A stretch of 64,000 bases of DNA, taken from assembly GCF_017876495.1 (NCBI RefSeq), contig NZ_JAGIOB010000001.1:4340001-4404000 (forward strand), given 5' to 3'. Position 1 is the first letter of the stretch. The number at the start of each line of letters is the position of its first letter. A program made the position numbers and the translations under genes. Shown here in pieces: positions 17,126-26,137 of this stretch. This DNA is from Microlunatus capsulatus (GTDB lineage: Bacteria; Actinomycetota; Actinomycetes; Propionibacteriales; Propionibacteriaceae). The notes below the pieces were generated by a model. The model was not told where the DNA came from, searched no databases, and saw only the letters and a program-made list of their open reading frames with translations.

Positions 17126-18060
17126 CCGGACCGCCGCTCGGCCGCCAGCCGCTCGGCGAGCTGCCCGGCCAGCCGGTCCAGCTGCCGCACGTGCGCGGCG
17201 TCGCCGTCGGTCTGGACGACGGCCGGACCCACGCCGTCGGTGACCACGGCGACCGCGTAGCCGTCGAGGATCCCCATCTGCCGGGTCACCCGGTCCGCGC
17301 GCAGCCACCCGCCCTTGTAGGCCGTGGCGCCGACCGTGCCCAGCCCCCAGGCGTGCTCCTCGACCGGCCGCATCCGGCCCAGCAGGTACGCGCTCGCGGA
17401 GGGGGAGACGACCTCACCGCCGGCCAGGGCGGCCATGAACCGGACCTGCTCGCGCACGGTCCACACCATGAGGCCCTCGTAGCGGTCCGGCGCGGTGGTC
17501 GTGCGGTCGCCCACCGAGCGGAGGACGGCCGTCATGGCCCGACCGGGGGAGCCCGGGATCGCGGCGCGCAGCCGGGCGACCGCGTCGCCGTCAGAGCGGC
17601 TGAGGGCCCGGTCGACCAGCCGCCGCTGCTCGCGGCTGAGCCGGTCGGGGTCGCCGCCGGCCACGGTGTCGAGGACGGCGGCCACCACGAGGACCTTCGA
17701 CGTCGACCACGCCTCGGGCCGGTCCACCCCGCCCTCGACGGTGACGTCGCCCGGGTCGTCGAGCGGCGCGAAGGCGACGGCGTTGCGCCGGTCGCCCACC
17801 CAGTCCGGTGCCTCGGGGGCCGGGCTGGGTGGACGGCTCGAGCGCGGTGCGGGACTCGGCGACCCAGCGCGAGCGGTCGGGGACGACGTCGACGGCGGGG
17901 GAGAGGTGGGGGCCGGCGCCGTGGACGGGGCGGTCGTCCCCGGGGACGCCGGGGCGCCGGCGACCGGCCCGTCGGCGACCGGAGCCGTGCCGCAGCCGGC
18001 CAGCACCAGGGCGGCGACGGCGAGGGCCGCGCACGCGCTGTCCCGACCGGTCCTCTGCAC
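17122..18060 (-). CDS. Beta-lactamase-like serine hydrolase lipoprotein
   Basis: A 312-residue exported protein with a class A beta-lactamase/PBP-like fold. The lipobox LAGC places Cys23 as the lipidated residue, and a proline/serine-rich linker runs to about residue 85. The catalytic set is recognisable: Ser119-x-x-Lys122 (STSK), SDG at 156-158 in place of SDN, and KGG at 249-251 in place of KTG. The altered triads suggest a housekeeping cell-wall hydrolase rather than a true resistance enzyme. It is divergent from the GH43 gene. Confidence 0.8.
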   Translation of the reverse strand: MQRTGRDSACAALAVAALVLAGCGTAPVADGPVAGAPASPGTTAPSTAPAPTSPPPSTSSPTARAGSPSPAPRSSRPPSPAPEAPDWVGDRRNAVAFAPLDDPGDVTVEGGVDRPEAWSTSKVLVVAAVLDTVAGGDPDRLSREQRRLVDRALSRSDGDAVARLRAAIPGSPGRAMTAVLRSVGDRTTTAPDRYEGLMVWTVREQVRFMAALAGGEVVSPSASAYLLGRMRPVEEHAWGLGTVGATAYKGGWLRADRVTRQMGILDGYAVAVVTDGVGPAVVQTDGDAAHVRQLDRLAGQLAERLAAERRSG

Positions 18061-18095
18061 GCGTCGAGCCTAGGGGTGCGGCCTCGTCGCCAGCA

Positions 18096-18152
18096 GAACT
18101 GCGGGAGGACGACAGGTTCGGACCCGCTGGACCTGTCGTCCTCCCGCAGTTC
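18096..18152. repeat. Long perfect inverted repeat in a divergent promoter region
   Basis: Two 22-base arms (18096-18117 and 18131-18152) are exact reverse complements, beginning GAACTGCGGG and ending CCCGCAGTTC, around a 13-base loop. The element lies between the starts of two divergent genes, so it does not terminate either of them. Confidence 0.85.
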
Positions 18153-18218
18153 CTGCCGGTGGCCGCCGTACAGTGCGGAGCCTGACCGCGGCCCCGGCCG
18201 CGGAGGAACGAGGTCTCG

Positions 18219-19328
18219 ATGACGTCCCTCGCACCGGCCGCCGGTCGCGCCCGCCCGCGGCGCCGGCCGCTCCTGGTCCTGGCGACCGCCGCCGCCCTGC
18301 TGCTCGGGGCCGCCTGCTCCGGGGGACCGGCCGACCCGGCCCCGGCCGCCCCCTCCGCGAGCGCCGCGGGCCCGGCGGTCTTCACCAACCCCGTGCTGGG
18401 CCAGGGCGCCGACCCCTTCGTGACGGTGGTCGACGGCCGGTACTGGTCTGTGCAGTCCTCCGGCACGGGCGTCACGCTGCGCTCCTCGGACTCGCTGCTC
18501 ACCCTCGGCGACGCGGACGCCGAGGTGATCTTCCAGGGCGGGGAGGAGGACAGCCCCTGCTGCGAGTGGTGGGCGCCGGAGCTGCACGAGATCGACGGCC
18601 GGTGGTACGTCTACGTGGCCGCCGACGACGGCGACAACGAGAACCACCGCACCTACGTGCTGGAGGCCGACGCCATCGAGGGGCCGTACGCGTTCGCGGG
18701 CCGGCTGGAGCTGCCGGGGGACCGGTGGGCCATCGACGCCACCGTCTTCACCGCCGCCGGCACCCGCTACGTCTCCTGGTCGGGCTGGCCGGGGGACACG
18801 AACGGCCAGCAGAACCTCTACCTGGCCGAGCTCGCGACGCCGACGACGGTGTCCGGGAAGGCCGTGGTGGTCTCGGAGCCGCGGCTGGACTGGGAGACCC
18901 GGGCCGGCACGGTCGGGGTGCTGGTCAACGAGGGGCCCGCGGCGCTGGTGCGCGAGGGGAAGGTCTTCCTCACCTACTCGGGCTCGGGCTGCTGGACCCC
19001 TGACTACGCCATCGGGCTGCTGAGCGCCGACGAGGACGCCGACCTGCTCGACCCCGCCAGCTGGACGAAGGACCCGGAGCCGCTCTTCGCGGCCAGCGAG
19101 GAGGCCGAGGAGTACGGCACCGGGCACCACAGCTTCTTCGCGTCCCCCGACGGCACCCAGACCTGGTTCGCCTACCACGCCGTCACCAGCCCCGGGGGCA
19201 GCTGCGGCGAGGACCGCGAGGTCTACGCGCAGCCGGTCGCCGACGGCCCCGGGGGCCGGCCCGACCTGGGCGTGCCGTCGGGACGGACGGTCGAGATCCC
19301 GCTGCCGGCGGGCGACCCCGGGTCCTGA
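18219..19328 (+). CDS. Glycoside hydrolase family 43 lipoprotein
   Basis: A 369-residue extracellular five-bladed beta-propeller glycosidase of the GH43 type, probably acting on arabinan or xylan side chains. The signal peptide has lipobox GAAC (Cys33). Catalytic residues are visible at their usual places: Asp65 as base (GADPF), Asp173 as pKa modulator (IDATVF) and Glu238 as acid (VNEGP). A GAGG site precedes the ATG. No sugar transporter is directly adjacent. The exact linkage specificity is unknown. Confidence 0.85.
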   Translation: MTSLAPAAGRARPRRRPLLVLATAAALLLGAACSGGPADPAPAAPSASAAGPAVFTNPVLGQGADPFVTVVDGRYWSVQSSGTGVTLRSSDSLLTLGDADAEVIFQGGEEDSPCCEWWAPELHEIDGRWYVYVAADDGDNENHRTYVLEADAIEGPYAFAGRLELPGDRWAIDATVFTAAGTRYVSWSGWPGDTNGQQNLYLAELATPTTVSGKAVVVSEPRLDWETRAGTVGVLVNEGPAALVREGKVFLTYSGSGCWTPDYAIGLLSADEDADLLDPASWTKDPEPLFAASEEAEEYGTGHHSFFASPDGTQTWFAYHAVTSPGGSCGEDREVYAQPVADGPGGRPDLGVPSGRTVEIPLPAGDPGS

Positions 19329-19332
19329 CCGC

Positions 19333-20235
19333 TCAGGCGGCGACGAGCTGCGGGCTCCGGGTCCGGGCGGACGCCCCGGCCTGCTCCCGGTACAGGGCGG
19401 CGGCGTCGCGGAAGGCGGCCAGCGCGTAGGCCGGCACGGCGAGGCCCTGCCCGGACGCCTGCAGCAGCTGGGTCTCCACCCGGACGATGTCGCGGACGTT
19501 GCGCTCCAGCTCGTCGTCCATCCCCAGCTCGACGAGGACGCTGCCGAACTGGGTCTGCTGGGCGCGGGTCTTGGCGCCCACCAGGCTGAACGTCTTCGAG
19601 CGCAGGAACCGGGCGAGGTGCAGCTGCCACGGCGCGAGCGCCCCGGACTGCACCAGCTCCAGCGCGCTCATCCGGTAGAAGGCGAAGTGGCCGGGCTCCT
19701 GCACCTTGATGGCCTCGACGACGGTGGTCCGGACGGCGTCCTCGCCCATCGCGGCCAGCCCCTCCGACATCGACTGGTAGGCCAGCATCGCCGACTTCTC
19801 GGTCGCTGCGCCGGTCAGGTAGTACAGCAGCCGGATGACCTCGTGCACCGCGGGGATGTGCGCCAGCGCGCCCAGCACCCGGATCCGCGGCGGGACACCG
19901 CCGGTGTCGGCCTGGGTGGGCGGCATGCCGAGGTGCTGCCCGAGGGTGTCGAGCAGGACGCCGTGGTGCTCCTCCTGGGGACCCCAGACGTCGGCGTAGA
20001 ACAGCCGGTCGGTCTCGCTGACGCCGGGCAGCAGCACGGCCAGCTCGAGGACGTTGCGCTCCACCTCCATCTCCACCCGGGCCATGTACTCCAGCGGGCC
20101 GGCGAAGCGCTCGCGGACCGCGCGGGCGTCGCGGAGGGTGTAGTCGGCGGAGCCCAGGTCGACGGGCGGGTGCAGCGCGCCGAGCCGCTCCACGTGGGCG
20201 CGGATGCGGGCGGGGTCGACGGTCGGGGTGGTCAT
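19333..20235 (-). CDS. Ferritin-like di-iron superfamily protein
   Basis: A 300-residue, almost entirely helical protein. Two E-x-x-H motifs, Glu88-x-x-His91 (QEEHH) and Glu180-x-x-His183 (QEPGH), plus nearby carboxylates (EVERN, ATEKSA) give the ligands of a ferritin-like di-iron site. Actinobacterial relatives are often mislabelled as a LepA GTP-binding protein, but there is no GTPase motif here. It is divergent from the ABC transporter operon. Oxidase, desaturase or peroxide-handling activity is possible; the substrate is unknown. Confidence 0.65.
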   Translation of the reverse strand: MTTPTVDPARIRAHVERLGALHPPVDLGSADYTLRDARAVRERFAGPLEYMARVEMEVERNVLELAVLLPGVSETDRLFYADVWGPQEEHHGVLLDTLGQHLGMPPTQADTGGVPPRIRVLGALAHIPAVHEVIRLLYYLTGAATEKSAMLAYQSMSEGLAAMGEDAVRTTVVEAIKVQEPGHFAFYRMSALELVQSGALAPWQLHLARFLRSKTFSLVGAKTRAQQTQFGSVLVELGMDDELERNVRDIVRVETQLLQASGQGLAVPAYALAAFRDAAALYREQAGASARTRSPQLVAA

Positions 20236-20382
20236 CGCGGTGGTCCAGTTCTCGGGGAGGTTCGGTCGCAGGAGGTTCGGCGCCGGCCCCGGTGCGGTCT
20301 GGTCACACCTCGGTCACGTGAGCACCGCCACGTCCGGTCCGCTCCCCGGACCGGAATGGATCGGAGAATCCCTAGCGTTACG

Positions 20383-20396
20383 GTCTGGTACCGGAC
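20383..20396. promoter_or_regulatory. Near-palindrome in the ABC operon promoter region
   Basis: GTCTGGTACCGGAC (one mismatched pair) follows five bases after a possible -10 element TAGCGT (20373-20378), in the divergent gap between the ferritin-like gene and the ABC operon. A repressor site is possible; the evidence is weak. Confidence 0.3.
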
Positions 20397-20477
20397 GGCC
20401 GACGTCGTCCGGGCGCCCGGAGCCGGGCGCCGACGTGGACCCGCCCCGGCGGCACGACCCGGGAGGGGGCGAGCAGG

Positions 20478-21410
20478 ATGAGTGCGGTGAGCACCGACCA
20501 GGTCGAGACGGCCTCCCTCGGCGGCGCGCAGGTGGCCCGCCGTCTGCGGGCCGACCCGGCGGCCGTCGTCGGCGTCGCCCTCGTCGCGGTCTTCGTCGTG
20601 GTGGCCGCGCTGGCCCCCGTCGTCGTCCTCGCCTCGGGGCACGACCCCTACGCCTACGACCTCGGCGCCCTGGACAGCACGGGCGCGCCGGCCGGGGCGC
20701 TGGGCGGGATCAGCGCCGACCACTGGTTCGGCGTCGAGCCGCTGACGGGGCGCGACCTCTTCGCGATCGTCGTCTACGGCGCCCGGACGTCCATCCTCGT
20801 CGGGCTGCTGGCCACCGTCGTCTCGGTCGTGCTCGGCGTCGTCGTCGGCCTGCTGGCCGGCTACTTCGGCGGCTGGGCGGACCGGCTGCTCAGCCGGGCC
20901 ACCGACGTCGTCTTCGGCTTCCCGAGCCTCATCTTCATGATCGCCCTGGGCGCGATCATCCCCACCTGGCTGCCGAAGTCGGCGCTCATCGTCGTCGTCA
21001 TCGGGTTCTTCGGCTGGCCGCCGATCGCCCGGGTCGTCCGGGGCCAGACGCTGCTGCTCAAGGAGCGGAACTACGTCGTCGCCTCCCGCGCCGCCGGCGC
21101 CGGCGCCGGGCACGTGATGCTGCGCCAGGTGCTGCCCAACCTCGCCGCCACGATCATCGTCTTCGCCACCATCTCCATCCCGGGCAAGATCGGCGCCGAG
21201 GCGGCGCTGTCCTTCCTCGGCGTCGGCGTCCCGCCGCCCACCCCGGCCTGGGGCCGCTCGATCGGCGACGCGATCAGCTGGGTGCAGACCGACCCGATGT
21301 TCCTGATCTTCCCCGGCGCCGCGCTGTTCCTGGTCACCCTGGGCTTCAACCTCTTCGGGGACGGGCTGCGCGACGCCCTCGACCCCCGGTCCGCGAGCCT
21401 GCGCCGGTGA
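20478..21410 (+). CDS. Peptide/nickel-type ABC permease (DppC-like)
   Basis: A 310-residue inner membrane permease of the Dpp/Opp family, DppC-like subunit. It has an N-terminal segment followed by five core helices and the cytoplasmic EAA-type loop that contacts the ATPase (SRAAGAGAGHVMLRQVLPN). First gene of a four-gene operon: permease C, permease B, solute-binding lipoprotein, fused ATPases. Permease C before permease B is the reverse of the usual order. The next gene starts within its stop codon (GTGA). Confidence 0.9.
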   Translation: MSAVSTDQVETASLGGAQVARRLRADPAAVVGVALVAVFVVVAALAPVVVLASGHDPYAYDLGALDSTGAPAGALGGISADHWFGVEPLTGRDLFAIVVYGARTSILVGLLATVVSVVLGVVVGLLAGYFGGWADRLLSRATDVVFGFPSLIFMIALGAIIPTWLPKSALIVVVIGFFGWPPIARVVRGQTLLLKERNYVVASRAAGAGAGHVMLRQVLPNLAATIIVFATISIPGKIGAEAALSFLGVGVPPPTPAWGRSIGDAISWVQTDPMFLIFPGAALFLVTLGFNLFGDGLRDALDPRSASLRR

Positions 21411-22489
21411 GCGCGCCCTCGACCGGCTCGGGGACCGGCACGATCCCCGCGACCGAGCACGCGCCGTCCCGACGGGCGGTGCGCGCCGGCGGCTACCTGC
21501 GCTACCTCGGCGGCCGGCTGCTGGGCATGGTCCTCGTGCTGCTGGTCATCGCGCTGATCAGCTACGCGATCTTCTACCTGCTGCCCGCCAACCCCGCGCA
21601 GCTCTCCTGCGGACGGCCCTGCACACCGGACCGGCTGGCGCAGGCCGAGGCGTTCATGGGCTACGACCAGCCGTGGTGGCGCCAGTTCCTCGGCTTCCTC
21701 GGCGGGCTCGTCGCCGGCCGCACCTACGGGACGGGCGCGGCGGCCATCCAGTGCGCGGCGCCGTGCTTCGGGTACTCCTTCCGGCTCAACCAGCCGGTGA
21801 CCGAGCTGATCGTCGACCGCATCCCCGTCACGTTCTCGATCGCGCTCGGCGCCGCCGTGCTGTGGCTGCTGATCGGGGTGGCGACCGGGGTCGTCTCGGC
21901 GCTGAAGCGCGGCTCGCTGACCGACCGCGTGCTGATGACGGGCGCCGTCGCCGGGGTCTCGGCGCCGGCCTACCTCGTGGGCCTGCTCGGCATCCTGCTG
22001 TTCGGCTTCACGCTCAACATGGTCCCGGTCTCGGGCTACGTGCCGCTGACCGAGAGCCCCGTCGACTGGGCCTGGCACCTGGTGCTGCCGTGGCTGGTGC
22101 TGGCCTTCCTCAACGCCGCCCTCTACACGCGGCTGACGCGCGGGGAGATGCTCGAGGTGATGGGGGAGGACTACATCCGCACCGCCCGGGCCAAGGGCCT
22201 GGGCGAGGGCCGCGTCGTCCGCCACCACGCCCTGCGCAACGTGCTCATCCCCGTCGCCACCGTCTTCGGCCTCGACCTCGGCGGCCTGCTGGGCGGGGCC
22301 GTCATCACCGAGAAGGTGTTCTCGATGCAGGGCCTCGGCGCCCTGCTGCTCGACGCCGTCGGCAACCTCGACCTGCAGGTGCTGGTCGGCGTGACCCTGT
22401 TCTCGGCCTTCGTGATCGTCGTCGCGAACTTCGTCGTCGACCTCACCTACGGCCTGCTCGACCCCCGGGTGGGCACCCGCTCCGGCTGA
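21407..22489 (+). CDS. Peptide/nickel-type ABC permease (DppB-like)
   Basis: A 360-residue DppB-like permease with about six helices and the EAA loop (RTARAKGLGEGRVVRHHALRN). GTG 21407 overlaps the preceding stop by four bases, so the two permeases are coupled. Compared with DppB it has a longer periplasmic loop between the first two helices, containing four cysteines (SCGRPC and QCAAPC), which could form disulfides. Confidence 0.9.
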   Translation: MSAPSTGSGTGTIPATEHAPSRRAVRAGGYLRYLGGRLLGMVLVLLVIALISYAIFYLLPANPAQLSCGRPCTPDRLAQAEAFMGYDQPWWRQFLGFLGGLVAGRTYGTGAAAIQCAAPCFGYSFRLNQPVTELIVDRIPVTFSIALGAAVLWLLIGVATGVVSALKRGSLTDRVLMTGAVAGVSAPAYLVGLLGILLFGFTLNMVPVSGYVPLTESPVDWAWHLVLPWLVLAFLNAALYTRLTRGEMLEVMGEDYIRTARAKGLGEGRVVRHHALRNVLIPVATVFGLDLGGLLGGAVITEKVFSMQGLGALLLDAVGNLDLQVLVGVTLFSAFVIVVANFVVDLTYGLLDPRVGTRSG

Positions 22490-22555
22490 CGGCGCGGCCC
22501 CGCCCCTCCTGACCACCCCGACCGATCCCCGACCCACCGAAGAAGAGGAACCCCC

Positions 22556-24229
22556 GTGAGACGCGCGACCACCGTCGGCGCCCTGCTGGCCGCCACCACC
22601 CTGCTGCTGGCCGGCTGCAACGCGAACCCGACCACCCCCAGCACCAGCGGCTCCAGTGCGCCGGTGACCCAGGGCGGCGACCTGTCCATCCTCACCGCCC
22701 AGACCGAGCTGAGCTTCGACCCGGCCAAGAGCCAGAGCCTGGCCATCACCTCGCTCGGCCTGGTCGAGCGCCGCCTCACCACCTGGGACATCACCCCGGG
22801 CCAGGAGGCGAAGTACGTCCCGGACCTGGCCACCGACACCGGCACGCCCAGCAACGGCGGCAAGACCTGGACCTACACGCTGAAGGACGGCCTGACCTAC
22901 GACGACGGCACCCCCGTCACCAGCGCCGACGTCAAGTACGGCCTGGAGCGCTCGTTCGCCCCTGAGCTCTCGGGCGGCCTCGGCTACCACAAGTCGCTCC
23001 TGGCCGGTGCGGCCGACTACGACGGGCCGTACGACGGGAAGGAGCTGGACTCCATCAAGACCCCCGACGACAAGACGATCGTGTTCGAGCTGAGCACCGC
23101 CTACGGCGACTGGCCCTGGATCGCCTCGATGCCGGCGTTCTCGCCGGTCCCGAAGGCGAAGGACACCGACCCGGCGACCTACGGCGAGAAGCCGGCTGCG
23201 ACCGGTCCCTACACGATCGAGTCCTACCAGCAGGGCGTCGCGCTGAAGATGGTGCGCAACCCGAGGTGGGACCAGGCGACCGACAGCGTGCGCACCGCCG
23301 GGCCGGACACCATCACCTTCAAGATGAGCCAGGACGCCACCGTGGCGGCGCAGGCGCTGATCGCCGACGGCGGTGACGCCCAGTCCTCGTTCGGCGCCCA
23401 GTTCGTGCCGCCGGCCCAGCTGGCGCAGGCGCAGGGGAACCCCAGCGCCAAGAGCCGGCTGGTCACCTCCGAGCCGGGGGCCCTGGCCTACCTGGCGCTG
23501 AACACCCAGCGCGGCGACCTCAAGGACGTCAAGGTCCGCCAGGCCCTGCAGTACGCCGTCGACCGGCAGGCCTTCCTCGTCGCCTCCGGCGGCGAGATCG
23601 CCGGCGCCGCGGCCACCACGCTCATCACCCCGGGCATCCCCGGGCGCGAGGAGTACGACCTCTACCCGGCGCCCGCCGCCGGCGACGTCGACAAGGCCAA
23701 GCAGCTGCTGGCCGACGCGGGCCACGCCGACGACCTCGAGCTCACCCTGGTCACCGGCAACGACACCGTCGCGCTGGCCCAGGCGCAGGCCCTCCAGCAG
23801 GGCTTCGAGAAGGCGGGCGTGAAGATCACGCTGCAGCCGCTGGACGCCAACACCCTCACCGAGCGGGTGACGGGCAGCTCCGGCGACTACGACCTCTACA
23901 TCGGCAGCTGGCAGCCCGACTTCCCGAGCCCGAACGGCAACATCCAGCCGCTGTTCGACTCCAGCCAGATCGGCGGCGGGGGCTACAACATCTCCCGCTA
24001 CGAGAACGCCGACGTCGACGCGGCGATCGCGAAGGCGACCGGCGAGGTCGACCAGGCCGCGGCCGGCGCCCAGTGGGCGGCGATCGACAAGACGATCATG
24101 GAGGACGCGCCGGTGGTCCCCCTGACGTACACGAAGAACTCGTTCCTGCACGGCTCGAAGGTGCAGAACTTCGTCATCGGGGCCTTCCCGGCGTACCCGA
24201 ACTACCTCAAGGTCACGCTCGCCCCGTGA
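22556..24229 (+). CDS. ABC transporter solute-binding lipoprotein (SBP family 5)
   Basis: A 557-residue extracellular binding protein for oligopeptides or similar solutes. It has a signal peptide with lipobox LAGC (Cys21) and a family 5 fold (LEVERRLTTW-like start region, YTLKDGLTYDDGTPVTSADV, IGSWQPDFPSPN). The start is GTG with AAGAAGAGGAA upstream. It sits between the permeases and the ATPases and defines the specificity of the system; the ligand cannot be told from sequence. Confidence 0.9.
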   Translation: MRRATTVGALLAATTLLLAGCNANPTTPSTSGSSAPVTQGGDLSILTAQTELSFDPAKSQSLAITSLGLVERRLTTWDITPGQEAKYVPDLATDTGTPSNGGKTWTYTLKDGLTYDDGTPVTSADVKYGLERSFAPELSGGLGYHKSLLAGAADYDGPYDGKELDSIKTPDDKTIVFELSTAYGDWPWIASMPAFSPVPKAKDTDPATYGEKPAATGPYTIESYQQGVALKMVRNPRWDQATDSVRTAGPDTITFKMSQDATVAAQALIADGGDAQSSFGAQFVPPAQLAQAQGNPSAKSRLVTSEPGALAYLALNTQRGDLKDVKVRQALQYAVDRQAFLVASGGEIAGAAATTLITPGIPGREEYDLYPAPAAGDVDKAKQLLADAGHADDLELTLVTGNDTVALAQAQALQQGFEKAGVKITLQPLDANTLTERVTGSSGDYDLYIGSWQPDFPSPNGNIQPLFDSSQIGGGGYNISRYENADVDAAIAKATGEVDQAAAGAQWAAIDKTIMEDAPVVPLTYTKNSFLHGSKVQNFVIGAFPAYPNYLKVTLAP

Positions 24230-26055
24230 CCGAGCAGCCTCCGACCGGGGCGGACCCCCGGCCCGCGCCGTCCGCGCCCGTGCTGACGGTGGAGGGCATC
24301 ACCGTCGCCTTCGCGGGCACCGGCGCGCGCCGTCCGGGCCCGCCCCGGGAGGTGGTGCACGGCGTCGGGTTCACCCTGCGCCGGGGCCGGGTGCTCGCCC
24401 TGGTCGGGGAGTCCGGCTCCGGCAAGAGCGTCACGGCCATGTCGCTGCTGTCGCTGCTGCCGGGGAACGCCCGCGTCGGCGGCTCGGCGGTGCTGGCCGA
24501 CGGCGACGGCAGCCCCGAGGAGCTCGTCGGCGCGACGCCGGAGCGGCTGCGCGCCGTCCGCGGACGCCGGGTGGCCGCGATCTTCCAGGAGCCGATGAGC
24601 GCGCTCAACCCCGTCTTCCGGATCGGCGACCAGATCGCCGAGGCCGTCCAGGTCCACCAGCCGCACCTCGGTGCCGACGCCACCCGCCGTCGCGTGCTGG
24701 AGCTGCTGGACCAGGTGGCCGTCCGCGAGCCGCAGCGGATCGCCCGCGCCTACCCGCACGAGGTCTCCGGTGGCCAGCTGCAGCGGGCCATGATCGCGAT
24801 GGCCGTCAGCAACGACCCGGCCGTGCTCATCGCCGACGAGCCCACCACGGCCCTCGACGTCACCGTGCAGGCCGGCATCCTCGGCCTGCTCCGCGACCTC
24901 ACGGACCGGCTCGGCACGGCCGTGCTGCTGATCACCCACGACATGGGCGTGGTCGCCGACGTGGCCGACGACGTCGCCGTCCTGCACGACGGCCGGATCG
25001 TCGAGAGCGCTCCGGCCGACCGGCTCTTCGCCGACCCCCGGGCCGCCTACACCCGCGCCCTCCTGCAGGCGGTCCCCAGGATCACCGACGCCACCTCCCG
25101 CAGCGGGACGGACCGCTCCCCGAGCCTGTCGGAGGGCGGCCCTTCGACGAGCTCAGGGAACGGAGCGACGAGCTCAGGGAACGGGGCGACGAGCTCGGGG
25201 AACGGGGCGACGAGCTCGGAGAGCGGGGCGACGACCCCCGCCGCGGAGCTGCGCGAGGTCACCGTCGTCTACGGCGGCCGGGGCGCGGAGGTGCGCGCCG
25301 TCGACGGCGTGTCCCTGACCGTCGCGCCGGGGGAGTTCCTCGGGCTGGTCGGGGAGTCCGGCTCGGGCAAGTCGACGGTCGGACGGGCGCTGGCGGGGCT
25401 GGTGCCGGTCCGTTCCGGCCAGGCGTGGCTGGCCGGGGTCGAGCTGTCCTCGGCCTCGCGCGCGGAGCTGCGGCGGGCCCGGTCCCGGCTGGGCATCGTC
25501 TTCCAGGACCCGGCCTCCAGCCTCAACCCGCGGCACAGCGTCGGCCGGAGCATCGCCGAACCGCTGGTGCTGCACGGCACCACCGACCCGGCCGCCCGAC
25601 GGGCCCGCGTCGAGGAGCTGCTCGAGCGGGTGCGGCTGGGCCGCGACCTCGCCGGCCGGCTGCCGCACGAGCTCTCCGGCGGCCAGCGGCAGCGGGTCGC
25701 CCTGGCCCGGGCCCTGGTGGACCGCCCGGCCCTGCTGGTCGCCGACGAGCCGACCAGCGCCCTCGACGTCTCGGTGCAGGCGACGGTGCTCGAGCTGCTG
25801 GCCGAGCTGCAGCGCGACCTCGGCTTCGCCTGCCTGTTCATCAGCCACGACCTCGCCGTCGTCTCCGTCGTCACCAGCCGGGTGGCGGTGATGTACGACG
25901 GCCGGGTGGTCGAGACCGGCGCCACCGCCGACGTCCTGCGCGACCCGCAGGACCCCTACAGCCGGCGCCTGCTGGCCGCCGTCCCCGTCGCCGACCCCGT
26001 CGAGCAGCGGGAGCGCCGTCGGGCCTGGCTCGCGCTGGAGCCCGCCGGCCGCTGA
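24226..26055 (+). CDS. Fused dual ABC ATPase (DppD-DppF)
   Basis: A 609-residue protein with two complete ATPase domains. Domain 1 has Walker A GESGSGKS near residue 61 and signature VSGGQLQR; domain 2 has Walker A near 376 and signature LSGGQRQR; both have Walker B ADEPT. It powers the permeases encoded upstream, replacing the usual two separate ATPases. GTG 24226 overlaps the binding-protein stop. The linker (about residues 307-335) is a run of GATSSGN heptapeptides made by a 21-base tandem repeat next to a REP-like palindrome. Confidence 0.93.
   Translation: MTEQPPTGADPRPAPSAPVLTVEGITVAFAGTGARRPGPPREVVHGVGFTLRRGRVLALVGESGSGKSVTAMSLLSLLPGNARVGGSAVLADGDGSPEELVGATPERLRAVRGRRVAAIFQEPMSALNPVFRIGDQIAEAVQVHQPHLGADATRRRVLELLDQVAVREPQRIARAYPHEVSGGQLQRAMIAMAVSNDPAVLIADEPTTALDVTVQAGILGLLRDLTDRLGTAVLLITHDMGVVADVADDVAVLHDGRIVESAPADRLFADPRAAYTRALLQAVPRITDATSRSGTDRSPSLSEGGPSTSSGNGATSSGNGATSSGNGATSSESGATTPAAELREVTVVYGGRGAEVRAVDGVSLTVAPGEFLGLVGESGSGKSTVGRALAGLVPVRSGQAWLAGVELSSASRAELRRARSRLGIVFQDPASSLNPRHSVGRSIAEPLVLHGTTDPAARRARVEELLERVRLGRDLAGRLPHELSGGQRQRVALARALVDRPALLVADEPTSALDVSVQATVLELLAELQRDLGFACLFISHDLAVVSVVTSRVAVMYDGRVVETGATADVLRDPQDPYSRRLLAAVPVADPVEQRERRRAWLALEPAGR
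25122..25154. repeat. REP-like palindrome inside a coding region
   Basis: Imperfect palindrome: left arm 25122-25136 (GAGCCTGTCGGAGGG), 3-base centre, right arm 25140-25154 (CCCTTCGACGAGCTC), 12 of 15 positions paired. The sequence resembles the dispersed palindrome with core CCCTTCGAC(A/G)AGCTCAGGG seen in many actinobacterial genomes (recollection, not searched). It lies in the linker of the fused ATPase. Confidence 0.6.
25146..25229 (+). repeat. 21-bp tandem repeat, four copies, in-frame
   Basis: Units at 25146, 25167, 25188 and 25209, each like GACGAGCTCAGGGAACGGAGC with few differences. The first unit begins within the right arm of the REP-like palindrome. The array is in frame and encodes GATSSGN repeats between the two ATPase domains. 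Confidence 0.9.
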
Positions 26056-26137
26056 GGTCCGCCCTGGTCCCCCCGACCTAACAGACGCTGGGGCGGCCCT
26101 GGCCGACACCAGCGCTGACAACTCGGCTCCGGTGGGG

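Noticed and set aside
18096-18152. Rho-independent terminator
   Set aside because: Both flanking genes start, rather than end, at this site, and there is no T-run.
19333-20235. GTP-binding LepA-like protein
   Set aside because: No GTPase motif exists; the two E-x-x-H motifs point to a ferritin-like di-iron fold.
25146-25229. Possible CRISPR array from the tandem 21-bp units (and the 25-bp units at 31.6 kb)
   Set aside because: The units are contiguous without spacers, and one array is in-frame coding DNA; no cas genes occur in the window.
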